From NCBI RefSeq assembly GCF_030848565.1, contig NZ_JAVDDV010000001.1, forward strand, positions 62,001 through 126,000: a stretch of DNA of 64,000 bases. The letters are read 5' to 3'. Below are positions 46,731-55,140 of this stretch, piece after piece; positions within the stretch are counted from its first letter, which is position 1, and each line of letters starts with the position of its first letter. The notes under the pieces are model-generated. The model was not told the origin of the DNA. It was given only the letters and a program-made list of their open reading frames with translations, and did no database searches. The position numbers were made by a program, and so were the translations under genes. This stretch comes from Natronolimnohabitans sp. A-GB9 (GTDB taxonomy: Archaea; Halobacteriota; Halobacteria; Halobacteriales; Natrialbaceae).

Positions 46731-46750
46731 CGCCAGCCGCCACATCGGAC

Positions 46751-47998
46751 ATGGAGCACGAGCACGTTCGGGATGTCGATCCCGCCGTCGCCGACGCACT
46801 CGAAGGAGAAGTAGACCGTCAGCGAGAGACGCTGCAGATGATCGCCAGCGAAAACCACGCCAGCCAGGCGGTCATCGACGCGCAGGGGAGCGCCCTGACG
46901 AACAAGTACGCCGAGGGATACCCCGGCTCGCGCTACTACGGCGGCTGTGAGTACGCCGACGAGGTCGAGGAACTCGCTATCGATCGCGCCCAGGAGCTGT
47001 TCGGTGCCGAACACGTCAACGTCCAGCCCCACTCGGGCACGCAGGCAAACCAGGCCGTCTACTTTGCGATGTTAGAGCCCGGCGACAAGATCCTCTCGCT
47101 GGACCTGACCCACGGCGGCCACCTCAGTCACGGCCACCCGGCGAACTTCGTCGGGCAGCTCTACGACGTCGAGCAGTACGAAGTCGACGCGGAGACCGGC
47201 TACCTCGACTACGAGGGCCTCGCCGAACACGCCGAGGAGTTCGAACCCGACATCATCGTCTCGGGCTACTCCGCGTACCCGCGCGAAATCGAGTGGGAGC
47301 GCATTCAGGAGGCCGCCGACAGCGTCGACGCCCTCCATCTCGCCGACATCGCACACATCACCGGTCTCGTCGCCGCCGGCGTCCACTCGTCGCCGGTCGG
47401 CATCGCCGACTTCGTCACCGGTTCGACCCACAAGACCATCCGTGCCGGACGGGGCGGTATCGTCATGTGTGACGAGGAGTACGCCGACGACATCGACGCG
47501 GCCGTCTTCCCCGGCGGACAGGGTGGGCCGCTCATGCACAACGTCGCCGGCAAGGCCGTCGGCTTCAAGGAGGCACTCGAGCCCGAATTCGAGGAGTACG
47601 CCGAACAGACGGTCGCGAACGCGAAGGCACTTGGCGAGCAACTCGCCGACAACGGCTTCTCGCTGGTTTCGGAGGGGACGGACAACCACCTCGTGCTCGT
47701 CGACCTCCGCGAGAGCCACCCCGACACCTCCGGTGGCGACGCCGAGGAAGCCTTAGAGGAGGCCGGCATCGTCCTGAACGGGAACACGGTGCCCGGCGAG
47801 ACTCGCTCGGCGTTTGACCCCTCGGGCATCCGCGCCGGCACGCCCGCACTGACTACCCGCGGCTTCGACGAGGAAGACTGCCGAACGGTCGCCGACCTGA
47901 TCACCCGCGTCGTCGACAACCCCGACGACGAGGACGTGATCGCCGAGGTCCGCGAGGACGTCCAGTCGCTGTGCGACGCGAACCCACTGTACGAGTAG
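46751..47998 (+). CDS. glyA: Serine hydroxymethyltransferase
   Basis: 415 residues. PLP-dependent fold type I: TLQMIASENHASQAV, TNKYAEGYPGSRYYGGCEYADEVE, HSGTQANQAVYFAML, and the PLP-lysine segment VTGSTHKTIRAGRGG. It interconverts serine and glycine with tetrahydrofolate, giving 5,10-methylene-THF. This fits the downstream folD gene and the nearby thyA. The C-terminus is acidic. The TATA box marks a leaderless start. Confidence 0.97.
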   Translation: MEHEHVRDVDPAVADALEGEVDRQRETLQMIASENHASQAVIDAQGSALTNKYAEGYPGSRYYGGCEYADEVEELAIDRAQELFGAEHVNVQPHSGTQANQAVYFAMLEPGDKILSLDLTHGGHLSHGHPANFVGQLYDVEQYEVDAETGYLDYEGLAEHAEEFEPDIIVSGYSAYPREIEWERIQEAADSVDALHLADIAHITGLVAAGVHSSPVGIADFVTGSTHKTIRAGRGGIVMCDEEYADDIDAAVFPGGQGGPLMHNVAGKAVGFKEALEPEFEEYAEQTVANAKALGEQLADNGFSLVSEGTDNHLVLVDLRESHPDTSGGDAEEALEEAGIVLNGNTVPGETRSAFDPSGIRAGTPALTTRGFDEEDCRTVADLITRVVDNPDDEDVIAEVREDVQSLCDANPLYE

Positions 47999-48044
47999 GC
48001 TCACGAACCGATTTCTCACCGTTTCGCTCGCGGTCACTGGGAGC

Positions 48045-48230
48045 GTGTCTCGAGTACGACCGGTCTCTGCAGTGTGTCGTCCGGCAGTAGATATCGTCGA
48101 CTCGACGACAGAAACGGACGAGTACGGCGACCTCGAGGCCGAGTACGACGTCGTCGTCACCGACGAGCGCGACACAGCTTCCTGGGCGGTTTCCGAGCCG
48201 GGAACGGCCGACAGGAACACCGACGGCTGA
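48045..48230 (+). CDS. Possible small acidic protein or remnant (61 aa)
   Basis: GTG start in a gap between glyA and folD. Residues 17-61 (DIVDSTTETDEYGDLEAEYDVVVTDE...) have the Asp/Glu-rich, GC3-biased look of real haloarchaeal coding DNA. The first 16 codons cover an intergenic repeat fragment (GTCGTCCGGCAGTAG). It could be a short gene or the 3' remnant of a longer one. No family recognised. Confidence 0.3.
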   Translation: MSRVRPVSAVCRPAVDIVDSTTETDEYGDLEAEYDVVVTDERDTASWAVSEPGTADRNTDG

Positions 48231-48354
48231 CGACGTCTTAAACGCGGGACGTATCCAGAATTTATCCACGAACGTGGATATTCACTCGCATATCGAGACC
48301 GAATCTGGGCACGAACCCGAGCGTTGATTAGCCTCGCGGCCGCCCACTCGAGTA

Positions 48355-49248
48355 ATGACCGAGATCATCGACGGGAACGCTGTCGCGAGCGAGATTCGAG
48401 ACGAACTGACGGACGCGATCGAGACCCTCGCGGACGCCGGTGCGCGGCCGGGGCTTGCGACCGTGTTGATGGGCGACGATCCTGCAAGCGAGACGTACGT
48501 CAACATGAAACAGCGCGACTGCGAGGAGGTCGGCATCGAGAGCTACCACGTCGACGTCGACGGGGAGGCCCCACCCGAGGACCTCTACGACGAGATCGCC
48601 GACCTCAACGCCGACGACGACGTCCACGGCTACATCGTCCAGGCCCCCGTTCCGGACCACGTCGACTACCGTGAAGTCATCCGTCGGGTCGATCCCGCGA
48701 AGGACGTCGACGGCTTCCATCCAGAGAACGTCGGCCGGCTCGTGGCCGGCGACGCCCGTTTCCGTCCCTGTACGCCCCACGGCGTCCAGAAGCTACTCGA
48801 GGCCACAGACGTCGACACCGAGGGCAAAGACGTGACCATCGTCGGCCGCTCGGACATCGTCGGCAAACCGCTGGCCAACCTGTTGATCCAGAAGGCAGAC
48901 GACGGCAACGCGACGGTGACGATCTGTCACTCGCGGACGGAGGATCTCGCCGAGAAGACCCGTCGTGCAGATATCGTCGTCGCGGCCGCCGGCGCACCCG
49001 AACTCGTCGACGGTTCGATGATCGGAGAGGGCGCGGTCGTGGTCGACGTCGGCGTCAATCGGGTTGACGCCGACACCGAGAAGGGGTACGAACTCGTCGG
49101 TGACGTCGAGTTCGAGAGTGCCAAAGAGCAGGCCAGCGCGATCACGCCCGTGCCCGGCGGCGTCGGGCCGATGACGCGAGCGATGTTGCTGTACAACACG
49201 GTCAAAGCCGCGAGCCTGCAGGAAGGGATCGACGTCGAACTGCCCTGA
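48355..49248 (+). CDS. folD: Bifunctional methylene-THF dehydrogenase/cyclohydrolase
   Basis: 297 residues, the usual FolD length. Motifs: LATVLMGDDPASETYVNMKQRDCEEVGI, the FHPENVGRLVAGDARFRPCTPHG segment, TIVGRSDIVGKPLANLL (NAD(P) loop) and PVPGGVGPMTRAMLLYNT. It oxidises 5,10-methylene-THF and hydrolyses methenyl-THF to 10-formyl-THF. Lies just after glyA on the same strand, making a one-carbon pair. Confidence 0.97.
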   Translation: MTEIIDGNAVASEIRDELTDAIETLADAGARPGLATVLMGDDPASETYVNMKQRDCEEVGIESYHVDVDGEAPPEDLYDEIADLNADDDVHGYIVQAPVPDHVDYREVIRRVDPAKDVDGFHPENVGRLVAGDARFRPCTPHGVQKLLEATDVDTEGKDVTIVGRSDIVGKPLANLLIQKADDGNATVTICHSRTEDLAEKTRRADIVVAAAGAPELVDGSMIGEGAVVVDVGVNRVDADTEKGYELVGDVEFESAKEQASAITPVPGGVGPMTRAMLLYNTVKAASLQEGIDVELP

Positions 49249-49275
49249 CCGCGGCCATCGCTTTCTTTTCTGTCG

Positions 49276-49998
49276 CTACTCGACACCGAACTCGAGATCG
49301 GCGAGTCGGTCCTGGGCCTGGGTAAACGCCAACTCGTCGCCGCGTAGCCCGTTTGCCAGGTCACGAGCGGCTTCGACGAGTCGGTCGGCCGTGTGTGGAT
49401 CGATCTCACCGTCGAGCATCCGAACGCGGGTGACGTGTTCGCCGAGTGTCTCTAAGGCACTTCGTTCGGCGGTCATTAGATCCCGATCCGCGGCCCAGGT
49501 ACGGACGTCACGTCGATACTCACGGACGGCGTTGGCGTAGGCGAGCCCGCGGGGACCGTGGAGGCTCGGTGGGACCTCCGTCGCGGGCGGTCGCTGACCA
49601 TCGTCGGCGTCACGGAGCAGGGAGAGGAAGTACAGCTCCTCGCGGTCCTCGAGGCGGATGTCCCGTCGGACGATGTCGGCGACGTGGAGCAGTTCGCTCG
49701 CGGCAAGATAGGTGTCGTCGAGCTCGCGGAGGTCACCGGCGTTGACGAAACCACGTCGGCGGACGTACTCGCGACACGCCTCGCGAGCACGGTCGGCGAC
49801 CTCGTCGGTCGAGAGCTCCTCGATCGCGTTGCGGACGTCCGTGAGGTCGAACCCGACCTGGAGATCGGTGTGTTCGGTGCGATCGTCGACGCCGACGCTG
49901 TGAAGGCTCCCACAGGCGGGACAGCCGACGCTCCCCGTCTCGTAGTACGACCAGCGGGTCCCACACTCCTTGCACTCGCGCTCGCCCCGGATCTTCAT
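49276..49998 (-). CDS. Zinc-ribbon helical protein, hypothetical
   Basis: 240 residues from ATG 49998 (MKIRGERECKECGTRWSYYETGSVGCPACGSLHS). The N-terminal CKEC...CPAC is a one-zinc ribbon. The rest is helical with acidic and arginine residues and no catalytic motif. A 12-codon upstream extension to 50034 is disfavoured since the ribbon starts the conserved part. Matches a haloarchaeal family I know only as uncharacterised (DUF7117-like). It converges with folD. Confidence 0.75.
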   Translation of the reverse strand: MKIRGERECKECGTRWSYYETGSVGCPACGSLHSVGVDDRTEHTDLQVGFDLTDVRNAIEELSTDEVADRAREACREYVRRRGFVNAGDLRELDDTYLAASELLHVADIVRRDIRLEDREELYFLSLLRDADDGQRPPATEVPPSLHGPRGLAYANAVREYRRDVRTWAADRDLMTAERSALETLGEHVTRVRMLDGEIDPHTADRLVEAARDLANGLRGDELAFTQAQDRLADLEFGVE

Positions 49999-50043
49999 AC
50001 CGTACTGTACGGACGGCCAGCCCAAAAACCACATCGGAGTCGA

Positions 50044-51081
50044 CTACGTGTCGCCGACGAGCAGTCCAACGGCAGAGAGCCCCCCGACGCCGATCGTGAG
50101 CCAGTACGTACAGACCCGGTAGATCAATGCGACGGTCAGTGCAGCGGCCGGCTCGAGCTGTCCGATCGTGGTGAGCCCGGCCGTGACGATGGCTTCGACG
50201 CCACCCGTACCACCCGGTGCGGGGACGACCGATCCAAGCTTTCCGAGCGCGACGACGATAGCGACGACGGGTAAGGCGAGCTGGTACCCAAGCGCGATCG
50301 CACCGATGTAGACGGGCAGCATCAGGAAGGCCATCCCGAGGTGAGCGTAGACGGTCGCGATCACGAGCGTCCGTCTGTCGGTCGTGATCGTTTCGACGGA
50401 GGTATAGAAGCCGTCCAGTCGCGTGCGAACGGCACCGGGAGAGAGCTGGTCGTCGAATCGGTCGGTGAGTCGGCCGACGAGCCGGCGGACCACAGCAGCG
50501 GCGCCGAGAACGAGCCTGTAGACCACTTCTCGACAGCGAACGACGACGTAGACGAGCGACGCGACGACGACGAACAGGCCGGCGAACGCGGCGAACTGCA
50601 CCAGCATTCCGTCTCCGAGGGTCCCACCGATCGAGATCATGCCGAGTGCCAGGAATCCGAACGTGTAGTACGGAATGTAGTTGAGCAGATCGGCGGAGAC
50701 GATACTCGCCAGTCCGTCTTCGTACGCCATTTCGCCGCCCTGAGAGACCAGATACGCGACGAACGGCTCGGTCGCCAACTGACCGTAGGGTGTCGCGTAC
50801 TTGATGAACATCGCAGTCAGAAAGATACTGCCGATCCGTTTGCGCGACATCGTCTCGTCGATCAGCGCGATAAACCGTTCCCAGACGAGTCCGCGAAACG
50901 TCAGCGCAAGCGCCCCCGAGAGGAAGCCGAGACCGAGCAGTCGATAGTCTGCCTCGGAGAGTTCGGCGAGGATGTCTCGACTGCCGACTGCGCCGATCAG
51001 GAGACCCAGAAGGATCACGGCGACTACGAATCCGAGGGCAATCCGTCGCTTCACGACCGCACCATTGTACTGTCCATACAA
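50044..51081 (-). CDS. UPF0104/LPG-synthase TM-region membrane protein
   Basis: 345 residues with about eight membrane helices. The family hallmark APGGTGGVEAIVTAGL sits near the C-terminus, and EADYRLLGLGFLSGALALTFRGLVWE and TMSRKRIGSIFLTAMFIKYATPYGQ are N-terminal. The family covers lysylphosphatidylglycerol flippase-like TM regions. In archaea its role is unproven. The start may be the GTG at VKRRIALGF a few codons after ATG 51081. Divergent from the acidic lipoprotein across a 333-bp gap. Confidence 0.85.
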   Translation of the reverse strand: MYGQYNGAVVKRRIALGFVVAVILLGLLIGAVGSRDILAELSEADYRLLGLGFLSGALALTFRGLVWERFIALIDETMSRKRIGSIFLTAMFIKYATPYGQLATEPFVAYLVSQGGEMAYEDGLASIVSADLLNYIPYYTFGFLALGMISIGGTLGDGMLVQFAAFAGLFVVVASLVYVVVRCREVVYRLVLGAAAVVRRLVGRLTDRFDDQLSPGAVRTRLDGFYTSVETITTDRRTLVIATVYAHLGMAFLMLPVYIGAIALGYQLALPVVAIVVALGKLGSVVPAPGGTGGVEAIVTAGLTTIGQLEPAAALTVALIYRVCTYWLTIGVGGLSAVGLLVGDT

Positions 51082-51414
51082 CTATCTTATGAATGTAAAA
51101 AAGGAACGAACGTCGATCGGACTGTCGAACGTGTTCGATGCGCGTTTTGCCCGCGCTATCGTTCGATTAGGCGGTTCGACGATACGACCGGTGTGGTAAC
51201 GCCGATTGCCGACTGTCGGATGCTCGAGTCTGCAGTGACCGTCAGCAGCTACTATCATCGACTGCTGACAGTTGTAGCAGTCACCGCCGAATTTATGCAC
51301 CGAACGGTATTCGATCGATGACGGTCATCGGGCGTTAGATGACGTTCAACACGTCATTAACGGGCGGCAGTTGCAGGCCCCACTGAAACTACCGAGAACA
51401 TCCTACCCAGAGAT
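51082..51414. promoter_or_regulatory. Divergent intergenic region with degenerate repeat ends
   Basis: 333 bp. CTATCTTATGAATG near 51083 is the promoter-like side for the UPF0104 gene. GACTGCTGACAGTTGTAGCAG near 51260-51280 is self-complementary and resembles worn ends of the dispersed element. No gene seen. Confidence 0.4.
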
Positions 51415-52116
51415 ATGTCCGATTCAGAACTGAACCGTCGTAAGTTCGTCGCCGCCGCAGGTACCGCAAGTGCACTCGTACTCGCTGGCTGTGCCGACGA
51501 GGGCAACGAAGACGACCCAGAAGACGACGAAGAGCCGGCCGCAGACGACGACATGGACGATGACATGGACGACGACGAAGAAATGGACGACGACGATGAT
51601 ACGTACACGCTGACGGTCATCGTCGAGGACGAAGACGAAGAGCCAGTCGAGGGTGCGACCGTCGAACTCGAGGAAGCGGACGACGAGGAGGACGACGACG
51701 AAGACGACGAGGTGATGGACGACGACGAAGACGACGAGGAGGACGATGACGATGACGACGAGGTGATGGACGACGACGAAGACGACGAGGACGATGACGA
51801 TGACGACGAGATGATGGACGACGAAGACGACGAGGACGATGACGATGACGACGAGATGATGGACGACGAAGACGACGAGGAGGACTTCCCGCGAGAAGAG
51901 GAAACCGACGAAGACGGCGAAGTCGAGTTCGACGACCTCGAGGACGGCGAGTACACCGTCATGGCCGAATACGAGGGCGACGAGGCCGAGGAGGACGTCG
52001 AAATCGACGGCGACGACGAGGAAGTCACGCTGACGCTGGACGACGATGAGGAAGACGACGATGACGATGAGATGATGGATGACGACGAAGACGACGATAC
52101 CGACGACGCGCTCTAA
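51415..52116 (+). CDS. Tat lipoprotein with acidic-repeat-interrupted carboxypeptidase-regulatory-like domain
   Basis: 233 residues. The Tat signal NRRKFVAAAGT and lipobox VLAGC anchor it at Cys25. A carboxypeptidase-regulatory-like domain begins YTLTVIVEDEDEEPVEGATVELEEAD and resumes DGEVEFDDLEDGEYTVMAEY. Between the two halves lie about 75 residues of near-identical Asp/Glu units ending VMD or MMD. A similar acidic unit closes the protein. The predicted net charge is extreme. The repeats are GAC/GAA/GAT codon blocks prone to slippage. Function unknown. Confidence 0.8.
   Translation: MSDSELNRRKFVAAAGTASALVLAGCADEGNEDDPEDDEEPAADDDMDDDMDDDEEMDDDDDTYTLTVIVEDEDEEPVEGATVELEEADDEEDDDEDDEVMDDDEDDEEDDDDDDEVMDDDEDDEDDDDDDEMMDDEDDEDDDDDDEMMDDEDDEEDFPREEETDEDGEVEFDDLEDGEYTVMAEYEGDEAEEDVEIDGDDEEVTLTLDDDEEDDDDDEMMDDDEDDDTDDAL
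51676..51894 (+). repeat. Tandem acidic codon repeat inside the lipoprotein gene
   Basis: Successive units of about 45-51 bp, each GACGACGAAGACGACGAGGA(C) followed by GATGACGATGACGACGAG(G/A)TGATG. Four units are clear, the last cut by DFPREEE. Units three and four are almost identical in DNA, so recent duplication. Confidence 0.8.
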
Positions 52117-52281
52117 CGGGCAGCCACGGCCTGACGAGAGTACGACCTCACGATAGCACGACGCGGTCGACTGTCGATACGAAGATCGGCCGTTCGGCGG
52201 CTGACTTCTACCCGGCAGTCGTCTCTGGGCGGCCAGCGACCCACCGGCCGTCGTGTCCCATCGGTTCTCTCGACATCGCTC

Positions 52282-52299
52282 CCGGACAGCAGTATAAGC
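52282..52299. repeat. Intergenic element end (CGGACAGCAGTATAAG)
   Basis: CCCGGACAGCAGTATAAG between the acidic lipoprotein and the 48-residue gene, the same AGTATAAG end as at 1298-1306 but inverted core. Only one end is clear; GCGGTCGACTGTCG near 52163 may be the other. Confidence 0.45.
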
Positions 52300-52470
52300 G
52301 ATTTCCCGAACCGTTGTCGAATCGAAACCATCGGCTTCCCGACGAAAACGGCCGTAACGAAGCGGTCGCTCGGTCCAATCGGCTGTTACCGGCGTCTCCT
52401 CCGTCGAATCGGTGGTTCAACCCGAATCAGCGAGGAGACTTTTTCCGTTCTCCGCGTTATACCGACGTGT

Positions 52471-52617
52471 ATGCGAGACGAAGACGAAATTCGTGAGCAG
52501 TACGAGTTCCTCAAAGAACACCTCGAGAGCGACGAAATGCGCCACGATGGCGTCGAGGAGATGTTCACCTACTACAAACGCGCCCTCGGCTGGGTCCTCG
52601 AGGAAGAACACATCTGA
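52471..52617 (+). CDS. Small acidic haloarchaeal protein (48 aa)
   Basis: ATG 52471 to TGA 52615-52617. The sequence starts MRDEDEIREQYEFLKEHL and ends YYKRALGWVLEEEHI, with the amphipathic helical and strongly acidic make-up of small haloarchaeal proteins. Codon third positions are GC-rich in a coding manner. It falls below common length cut-offs. An AT-rich GACTTTTTCC precedes it by about 30 nt. No known function. Confidence 0.7.
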   Translation: MRDEDEIREQYEFLKEHLESDEMRHDGVEEMFTYYKRALGWVLEEEHI

Positions 52618-52689
52618 GCCGGTTGCGACCGTGAGGTGTCAGCCGCCGAGCCAGTGTCGTTACTTTTAAGTACACGCGGAGAAATCGTT

Positions 52690-52790
52690 CAGGTGACGCT
52701 TCGCTTGGAGGGCCGAAGCGTCAGCGGGGACCAATTCAGGGCGGCAAGCGATCGCGTGACACTTTTCCCGTCACGCGATTTGCTTTCCTG
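52690..52790 (+). ncRNA. Candidate structured RNA with two perfect hairpins
   Basis: TGACGCTTCG at 52694-52703 pairs perfectly with CGAAGCGTCA at 52714-52723 (10-nt loop). ATCGCGTGAC at 52751-52760 pairs with GTCACGCGAT at 52770-52779 (9-nt loop). A TATA-like CTTTTAAGTA at 52663-52672 is about 25 nt before the first hairpin, where a transcript would start. The 52618-53101 gap otherwise lacks a convincing gene. Confidence 0.38.
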
Positions 52791-53101
52791 TTTCGAATGG
52801 AATCGAATTCGTAGCTGCTGGACTCTCGTTTCTCGCGTCGTCTACGGCGGATCCGATAGTCGTCTATAGATCTGCCTGATCCGATCGGTTCTGCCTCGAG
52901 TAGTATAAAAATACGAAACCGATCTAAACGGACAGTAAACATGAACTGCCGATTACGTATGTCCGTCCGTGAACCCATCACAGCTGTTATCTATTCGAAT
53001 CCGCGAAGACGCCAGGTATCGGAGGTAATATCACTGTTTCACTCGTAACAACCCGATAGCCTTATTAAAATTCGACAGTAAGTACGACTGGTACTTTCCC
53101 A

Positions 53102-53377
53102 ATGTACGACTTGACAGGATTTCAGCGAGACCTACTGTACGTCATCGCTGGCGAGGAGGAACCCCACGGACTGGCTATCAAAGAGGAACTCGAGGAGTAC
53201 TACGAAAAGGAGATCCACCACGGCCGGCTCTACCCCAACCTCGACACCCTCGTCGACAAGGGACTCGTCGAGAAGGGACGGCGTGACCGGCGTACGAACT
53301 TCTATACGCTGACGCGTCGCGGCCGGCGCGAACTCGAGGCGCGCCGTGAGTGGGAAGCGCAGTACGTCGACCTGTAG
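53102..53377 (+). CDS. PadR-family winged-helix regulator
   Basis: 91 residues, MYDLTGFQRDLLYVIAGEEEPHGLAIKEELEEYYEKEIHHGRLYPNLDTLVDKGLVEKGRRDRRTNFYTLTRRGRREL: a short PadR winged helix with no large C-terminal dimerisation domain. These bind small ligands and repress nearby genes. TATTAAAATTCG near 53064 is the likely TATA box. Its TAG stop is followed in the same frame by the hydrophobic codons of the broken membrane/zinc-ribbon gene, so both may once have been one transcript. Confidence 0.85.
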   Translation: MYDLTGFQRDLLYVIAGEEEPHGLAIKEELEEYYEKEIHHGRLYPNLDTLVDKGLVEKGRRDRRTNFYTLTRRGRRELEARREWEAQYVDL

Positions 53378-53434
53378 GGCGTTGTACGGTCGCGAACGAT
53401 CACCGCGCTCGTTGGGTTACTTCTCGGCGTCGCC

Positions 53435-53738
53435 GTGAGTATCGCCGCCTGGGTGTTCCTCGAGACGGTACTGCTGTTCTTGTTTCTCCCGTTCGTTCCA
53501 TTTCTCTTCGGCTGGGGCGGGTCGGAGCGGACAGACGAGATGTCTCGAGCGAGTCGCGTCAAACGGTGTCCGGACTGTTCGTTCCAAACGACGGAGTCGG
53601 CGTTCGACTATAGTAACAACTGAAACGATTCACACACCGATCGCACAGCCGTCGTGCGATCGGGTGTGCATTGACTTTCAGTGGCTACTATACTGTCCGC
53701 GGGACGGTCGCCGACTGCAAGAGAAGCGAGTCCAGTGA
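53435..53738 (+). pseudogene. Membrane/zinc-ribbon protein gene interrupted by an 80-bp element
   Basis: The left part encodes a hydrophobic segment (AAWVFLETVLLFLFLPFVPFLFGW), a polar stretch and KRCPDCSFQTTESAFDY, the first half of a zinc ribbon. At 53609 the frame enters the inserted element and stops at TGA 53621. After the element, bases 53693-53738 resume with the sense CPRDGRRLQEKRVQ then TGA. Removing 53611-53690 and one TA gives FDYCPRDG in a single open frame. The hydrophobic frame also extends upstream to the PadR stop without a recognised start; GTG 53435 is the first. Confidence 0.85.
53611..53690. mobile_element. 80-bp MITE-like element, TA target duplication (copy 1)
   Basis: Starts TAGTAACAACTGAAACG and ends GACTTTCAGTGGCTACTA, an imperfect inverted repeat pairing nearly end to end, with CCGATCGCAC/GTGCGATCGG at the centre. 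TA flanks both sides (53609-53610 and 53691-53692). It interrupts a zinc-ribbon gene whose frame is restored by removing it with one TA. It encodes no protein and would need a transposase in trans. TA duplication is typical of the IS630/Tc1-mariner group (inference). Confidence 0.85.
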
Positions 53739-53798
53739 GCACGTCTCCACGCCGAATTCGGCACGCCGCTTATATGTGCTCACGGAGAACGTCTGTCA

Positions 53799-55091
53799 GT
53801 GAACGAGGTTACGCTGCAGATCGCCGATGCGCCGCTGGACGAGACCGTCGTCCGGATCGCGCTGGCCGGTGCACTCGGGATGTTTCTCGGCCTCGAGCGC
53901 GAGTGGTCACAGAAGTCGGCGGGGATCCGGACGTTCTCGCTGATCAGCCTCCTCGGAGCCGTCTTTACGTTGCTGGTCTTCGAGACCGAGATCGGCGAAG
54001 CGCTTCTCGTTCTCGGTGGGTTGCTCGTGATCGTCCAGGGTGTGTTGCTGGCGATTCAGGGACTGCTAAGCGACGACGGAGCGGGCCTCTCGCTGACGAC
54101 CTCGGTCTCGATGCTCGTCGCCTACGGCGTCGGCACGCTGGTCGCCGCCGGGTTCATCATCGAGGGTGTCACCGTCGCCGTCCTCTCGTCGCTGTTGCTC
54201 GTCCTCAAGCGGGAACTCCATGAGTTCGCCTGGGGACTGACCCACGAGGAAATGCGTTCGACGACCGAGTTCGCCATCCTCGCGTTCGTCATCTATCCGC
54301 TGTTGCCGCCCGAGGTGGCCCTCGAGTTCGGCGGGCTGGTGATCCCGCTCGAGCCCCAGGTCATCTGGCTGATGGTCGTTGCCGTCGCTGGGATCGGGAT
54401 CGCCAACTACGCCATCGTCTCGACCTACGGCGGTCGAGGGATCGCCGTCACCGGCTTCTTCGGCGGGCTGGCCTCCTCGACGGCCGTCGTCGGGACGATG
54501 CTCGATCACGTCCGCCAGCGGCCCGAGGCGGCCTCCTACGCCGTCGCTGCGATCTTGCTCGCCAACGCGGCGATGGCCGCCCGTAACCTCGCCATCGCCG
54601 TCGGTTTCACGATGGGTGGCGGGACGGCGCTGCTCCTCGAAGCGATCGTCCCTCTCGGTGCGGTCATTCTGACCGCGTTCGCCGTCGCCGCCTGGACCGC
54701 CGACTGGCGCGAATCCGGACCGATCGAACTCGAGAGTCCGTTCTCGATGAAAAACGCCCTCGCGTTCGGGGCCGTCTTCCTCGTCGTCCTCGTCTTCGGT
54801 TCGCTGGCCGAGAGCTGGTTCGGGACGCTTGGCTTCTACGCGACCGCCGTCGCCAGCGGCTTCGTCTCGAGTGCCGGAGCGACGACGTCGGCCGTCGTCC
54901 TCTACCGTGGCGGCCAACTCGGGCCGGCCGAGGCGACGATCGCGATCCTGCTGGCGACGGTCTCGAGTATCGTCGTCAAGACCGTGCTCGCGGCGACGTC
55001 GTCGAACAGCCGGTTTCGAAATCAGGTCGCCGTCTACAGCGGCCTGCTTCTGGTCGGCGGTGCACTGGCGACCGTCGCGATCGTGATCTAG
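53799..55091 (+). CDS. MgtC/SapB family membrane protein with DUF4010
   Basis: 430 residues. The N-terminal MgtC/SapB domain has IALAGALGMFLGLEREW, then GIRTFSLISLLGAVFTLL. The C-terminal half is DUF4010 with repeated membrane helices and GGLASSTAVVGTMLDHVR / SGFVSSAGATTSAVV motifs. About 11 helices. The start codon is GTG at 53799. MgtC relatives modulate magnesium or membrane ATPase function. The role in this organism is unproven. Confidence 0.88.
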   Translation: MNEVTLQIADAPLDETVVRIALAGALGMFLGLEREWSQKSAGIRTFSLISLLGAVFTLLVFETEIGEALLVLGGLLVIVQGVLLAIQGLLSDDGAGLSLTTSVSMLVAYGVGTLVAAGFIIEGVTVAVLSSLLLVLKRELHEFAWGLTHEEMRSTTEFAILAFVIYPLLPPEVALEFGGLVIPLEPQVIWLMVVAVAGIGIANYAIVSTYGGRGIAVTGFFGGLASSTAVVGTMLDHVRQRPEAASYAVAAILLANAAMAARNLAIAVGFTMGGGTALLLEAIVPLGAVILTAFAVAAWTADWRESGPIELESPFSMKNALAFGAVFLVVLVFGSLAESWFGTLGFYATAVASGFVSSAGATTSAVVLYRGGQLGPAEATIAILLATVSSIVVKTVLAATSSNSRFRNQVAVYSGLLLVGGALATVAIVI

Positions 55092-55140
55092 TACCGTTCC
55101 GGCCGGCGACTATTACTATACTCGCATGCTAACACATCGT

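Noticed and set aside
51676-51894. Acidic repeat as a CRISPR or regulatory tandem array
   Set aside because: Units are in frame and encode Asp/Glu blocks within a lipoprotein gene; variable unit length and no spacers.
52636-52869. 77-codon frame over the two hairpins
   Set aside because: Composition is not haloarchaeal coding, and the perfect stems explain the region better.
53378-53434. PadR as a fusion with the membrane/zinc-ribbon protein
   Set aside because: In-frame TAG at 53375 separates them, and PadR has its usual short length; no sign that TAG is read through.
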